Origin: Polytrichum commune
Lineage: Eukaryota > Streptophyta > Polytrichopsida > Polytrichales > Polytrichaceae
Direction of reading: 5' to 3'
Assembly: GCA_950295325.1 (NCBI GenBank)
Contig: OX485807.1
Location: forward strand, 43,182,440 to 43,246,439
DNA: 64,000 nucleotides
Below, piece after piece: positions 59,701-64,000 of the stretch (the first letter of the stretch is position 1; every line of letters starts with the position of its first letter). Position numbers and translations under genes: made by a program. Under the pieces are notes generated by a model, which did not search any database, was not told the origin of the DNA, and saw nothing but the letters and a program-made list of their open reading frames with translations.

Positions 59701-62700
59701 CTAGTATTCTCTCTCTATCTCTGAACTCTATTAAACGATAGTCTGGTTTCCTCCTCACCAACCTACCCCTCTCCCTTCTGAAATATATTCACTTGCACCT
59801 TCTCTATAAACTGATTATTCTCATACATTTGATTCTTTGAACTCCCACTCATACTGTTGATTTGTTCCCTCTCTTCCAACTGCTTAAAATATGCATTTTT
59901 TCCATACAGGTTGTTACTCTCACACACCTACATCTTTGATACATCAAAATAACTCAATTTCAATATGGCTACAACCTTATTACAATGTATAGCTTTACTC
60001 TATCACAAAGATGAAACAATGTTATTCAATCTACGGCATTCGGTTGATCCTACACATTCCTCGTTGATTGCGACTACTCTAGCCTATGGCCCGAATAGAT
60101 TCTTTGATTATGGCATGTCTCCTCCCTGTGGCAATAGTCTCTTATCCTACAACTCTCTGAGACGGTTGTAACTCCTTCCTAACGTTATTCGGTTGCTAAA
60201 ACCGCTACTAAGGTCTTTTCATCTAAATATAGTCCAACATTTTCATTTACTCTTCAAAAAACTCGGTTCAAAAAGTCTTGTTTTGGACTATAGCCCAAAA
60301 ATTTGCTCTTCACCACAAGACAACACTCAAAGGCAATATGCTTTCAATCACTTTACTCTAGTGGCCTCCACATCCAAGTTGAATCTTCAAAGTATGAAAA
60401 GATAGAATAATAGCACCAACATTTTCTACATCCCAATCATATATATATTTGGAAAGGAAGTTCCTAATAGATACGAGCCATCATGTTCCTTCTTGCTAGA
60501 CTATAGCCTTTCCTATTACCGCTTTTGATATCTCAAGACAATATCCTATTCATCACTTCCTAGACTAGAAATTTCCAATCCATCTCCGGTCCTTTTCACA
60601 CTTACTTTTAAATTCTTCTACAAAAACAAAAAATAACATTACAACTTTACATCCATCTTGCATTCACTTACTCCAATGGTCCCTATAAGCGTAGTTTGAA
60701 GGGAAACTTAAACCGGCTCCACCTTTTCCACCAAAGAGAGTGTTTGAAGTGCAGTGGTCACATGCCCTCAATGTCATGTATGAATGGCCCTCAATTTGTC
60801 AGAGAAATGTTAGCAACAATTTTTATGACCCATTGTGGTTATTGTGCAGTCTGCATGAAGACTTGTTCATTGGACTAGAATGTTGAGGTTTCATCAATAA
60901 CCAGGTAGTAGTTCTTAAACTTGAACTACACGAGCTCCGCCAGTCCCACCAAACATGCCATAACCATTTTTGGGATTCCAGCGCTGGAGGTGCTTGTGGA
61001 GATTTGTGCTAGATTACTAGAATTCCGCCCATGTAGATTGTTATTGTTTGAATGAGATGTTCAACTCAAACCTCTGGAGGTTCATAGTGGAAAAGCAAGC
61101 TTATAAATTACTTTCCTAGAATTCTTCATAAGCGGCAACAAGCACATACCGTTACCAAGACTTTCGTCTCCAAAAATAAGTTCCCCACGGCACGCTCCTG
61201 CTTTGAAGGTTATTAGATGGGGCCCGTAAAGGGCAATCCAAAAAAAAGATACGCCGGAAGGTGTACACAGTGCACGGTATTCTTTAGTAAAAGGCGAAAG
61301 AATAGTTCGCTCTGTGTTGAGCACCCGGCTACGTTAATTGTGGGCTATCAAGCACATTAATATAGGCGGACACTTCGGAACAACCTCGTACCAACGGTAT
61401 GGGGCAATGTGGTCTCCAGTTCGGAGACCTCTGCCACTTGGTGTCTTTTCATATCTTTAGGATCAAAGGTTTGGTGGAGAGGAAGTTAAAGCTGCTTTTG
61501 GAGATTGGCACTGCACATATACATTATTTGATGGTATGCTGAGTTCCTATGTATTCTGCATTGACATAGATTCACTGGACTACAATGTCGAGGGTTTAGT
61601 CAAACGACAAGGTATTTCTTGAATGTGACGAACGTGACGAGCCCCAATCCCACCAATTTAACGTGTGAGGGCCAATTTTGTGATTGTTGTATAAAGGCAT
61701 GTCTGCTTTCGATGGGTGACTGTTAAGATTGACGTTGTGTACATTCGTGCTAGATTGATTGGAACTCAACACATGAAGGTCGTCGTTGTGTGGAGGGCAT
61801 GGCTAATGGAGAGATCACTTAGGTCAGGAACATAAAGAGAGACCTTGAAGACGATGAACAATTAAATCAGACACAATCTGAATATATTTGCTGACCCAAG
61901 TCGCTTGAAAGCAAGCTTATAATTTGAACTTATATGAGCCCATCCCCGATGAGGTCAACATCAGGAGCTCACCAAGGACATGTAGTCAAACACTTACATG
62001 CTACTGTGATTATAAAACTGTCGCTAGTCACAATCCAAGGTTTCAAGTTTGTCATCGCGATTCATTGCAAAGTAACAATTTGGTCACGAGATGTCTCGTT
62101 TGTACAACCTCTGGCCTGCACAAGTTGCATAAACCATGTTTCATAATGGGAGTCCGGTGAGGTTGAGCTTGCAGAAAAAGATCATGTATGAGGATTAGCA
62201 ACACCAAGACACCTCATTCCTCCCCGTCTTCTGGGGACTTTTCACTTGCCAGCCCCCCGTTAGAGTCGCCTGATCTTCTTCCTCCTTACGAGGCTTTGTC
62301 TCCGCCTTCTTGGATGCTACCTCAATCTAAGGCTTCAGCTTGCCTTATGGTTCTGTTTTGGAAGTTTTGATGTAGGCCTTGCGTCCAGTTTGCTAGCGTG
62401 GACTGCTGGCCCTGCCCAAAAGCCCAGTTGATTGAAGAAACGAGAGATAGAAACTACAATTTAATGGCATCTAAATTCATATGGGCATAGTTTTGCAAGT
62501 CACAAAACTCCAATTTCTTAGTATTAGGAACTATTTGGTGCGCAATCTTTGAAGTTGAAAAAAAACTCTTGAGGTCAAGAGAACCTACTCCGTAAGCCTC
62601 AAATCATGTGTTGGATGTGAAGCTTTTGCCATCAGGAGCCTTGCATTGTTGTCGAAAGGTCTGGCGCTCCAAAGTGTGTCAAGTCTGCACCAGTTTCTCC

Positions 62701-64000
62701 TCGATTGCCCCCACAATTTCCGTGCACATTCCCCGACTCGATGGTAAAAACCAAAGGAGTCTCAGATTCCCAGATCACCAAAACAGTCTGAGAATCCAAC
62801 CCAATAGGGAACCTCAAGACGGCAAGAAAAGGCTGATGGTTTAATATTGTATGAACGACTGTAGTGTGGTACAAGACCTTTAAAAAGGAAAGATCTGTGG
62901 ATGAACAGGTCTGCGAGTACCGTAACTATTTATCCCACACATTTCTTAAGCATGATGAACTACACGAGCTCCGCCAGTCTCACCAAACCTGCCTTGACCA
63001 TTTCCATGATTCGAGCGTGTGTGCCTGAGGTGCTTGTGGAGATTTGTGCTAGATTGATCAGTCTTCAGCGCGTTGTTTAATTGAGAAGTTCAGGGATGAG
63101 ATGTTTATTGAGATGTTTCTGGATTCCAATGTGTAGAATGACTTTTAAACGACAGTACTCCGCCACTGCACAAAGTTCAAATTTTTTATGTCTGCAGTAG
63201 AGACTCGGCAACAGAAACTACACACTCCTGCTCTAGTTTTCATTGGGTGGGCTCCGAGAAGGGCAATCCCCAAAAAAGGGAAGGCCGGTGGCTATGATGT
63301 ATTATAAACCTTGGTGTCGCTAATGATCCGATCACTAAGACTATGGGACAATGAGAGCTCCAGGCAAATGAAGTGCGTACTTGAGGACGAGGCATCTCAA
63401 TCCAAACTCAGGACCAGAAGTGTACATGTCACCGGTGTGTCCCTTATTTTAGTGACAGGGCAGTACTAAGTTCTCATGTTGTCTGCAACCACAGGGTGGT
63501 GAATTAAGGTAGAGGGTGCATTAACCAGCACTATAAGCTATTTCAAGTACATATGGCTATGCGGTTGATAAAAAAAAATATACATTCATGTTAGCCTTTA
63601 GGCATATTAAAAGTATAAAGGATTTAAAAAAATAGTCACAATATAGTATTTCCTGAATATTTAAAGTCAAGACCACTAGGCCCTATGTATGATGGCCTTG
63701 CAAATGTTGAGGATCCCTATCTTCATTGCCTAGCCTCAACCCAACATAGTTGAGTACCAGACCCAAGCTAGATAAAAGCTTGACTAGTAGCGATACGCAA
63801 AGCCACCTGGCCGCCTCCATGATCCCACTCGGTTCAGTTGCATAAACGGTCCCCTTGCATCTTGGGTATCGACCCACTTTATGCCCATAACTGACCCTCT
63901 TGGTGCCCATAACCAACCCCCTTGGCTTTATGGGCATACCTCCTTGGCTTTGTGGACACCAACAAGCCATCCTAAACCCACCTTGAACTAACCCGTGATT
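56793..64000. other. Non-coding unit DNA, copy B right part
   Basis: Near-identical counterpart of 18765-25967, including the dispersed internal repeats (at about 60848-61023, 61553-61768 and 62933-63063). No supported gene is seen. Confidence 0.5.
59496..59552. repeat. CT microsatellites, copy B
   Basis: Counterpart of 21463-21519, with the same run lengths as far as visible. Confidence 0.88.

Larger units (their letters stand above)
29271..64000. repeat. Tandem duplication, copy B
   Basis: This is the second copy of the unit described at 1-25967, in direct orientation. It holds the full-length AO gene, except that the last AO exons (27838-28968) lie just before the point where copy A starts to be visible. 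It lacks the PIF/Harbinger insertion and carries the 16.9-kb element at 39902-56788. It runs off the right edge of the window. Confidence 0.97.

Overview
This is nuclear DNA of a land plant. The reasons are GT-AG introns in every convincing gene, TTTAGGG-type telomere-like runs, a PIF/Harbinger element with a TAA target duplication, and a plant-style molybdenum-flavin aldehyde oxidase (AO). I cannot name the species. The AO family is split by 12 introns, and the setting of decayed repeats would suit a lycophyte, moss, fern or gymnosperm as well as an angiosperm.

The window is built on one large tandem duplication. Copy A covers 1-25967 and copy B covers 29271-64000, in the same orientation. 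Stripped of insertions, the shared unit is about 18 kb within view and about 21 kb per period. Each copy carries one minus-strand AO gene. Copy A (5-7339) loses its last exons off the left edge of the window. Copy B (27838-36632) is complete, with 13 exons and 1395 codons before the stop. The rest of the unit is non-coding repeat-like DNA in which I recognise no gene.

Each copy carries one transposon that the other lacks, so each provides the empty site for the other. Copy A holds an 8163-bp PIF/Harbinger-type element (8203-16365, TSD TAA) with a Myb/SANT-like ORF1, no transposase, and an interior of satellites and hairpins. Copy B holds a 16887-bp element (39902-56788) with perfect 28-bp inverted ends and a 4-bp CAAA duplication.

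The 16.9-kb element is the most interesting object. Its left half is transcribed leftwards: an FCP1/NIF-like HAD phosphatase gene and a 1330-codon gene with a ParB/DGQHR-like domain. Its right half carries a rightward gene resembling the DUF7869 transposase-like family, broken by a frameshift and a TAG. Both coding modules are fronted by arrays of a 20-bp CpG-rich palindrome (consensus TTACGGACGCGCGTCCGTAA, about 25 copies). Between the arrays lie about 4.8 kb of non-coding DNA, including a nested long-inverted-repeat element.

The two AO copies are identical in the Fe-S and FAD exons. In exons 5-9 they differ at 23 bases, of which 22 change amino acids (17 residues, all in the molybdopterin part) and one is silent. 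The identity of the whole duplication is patchy, which suggests gene conversion or selection or both.
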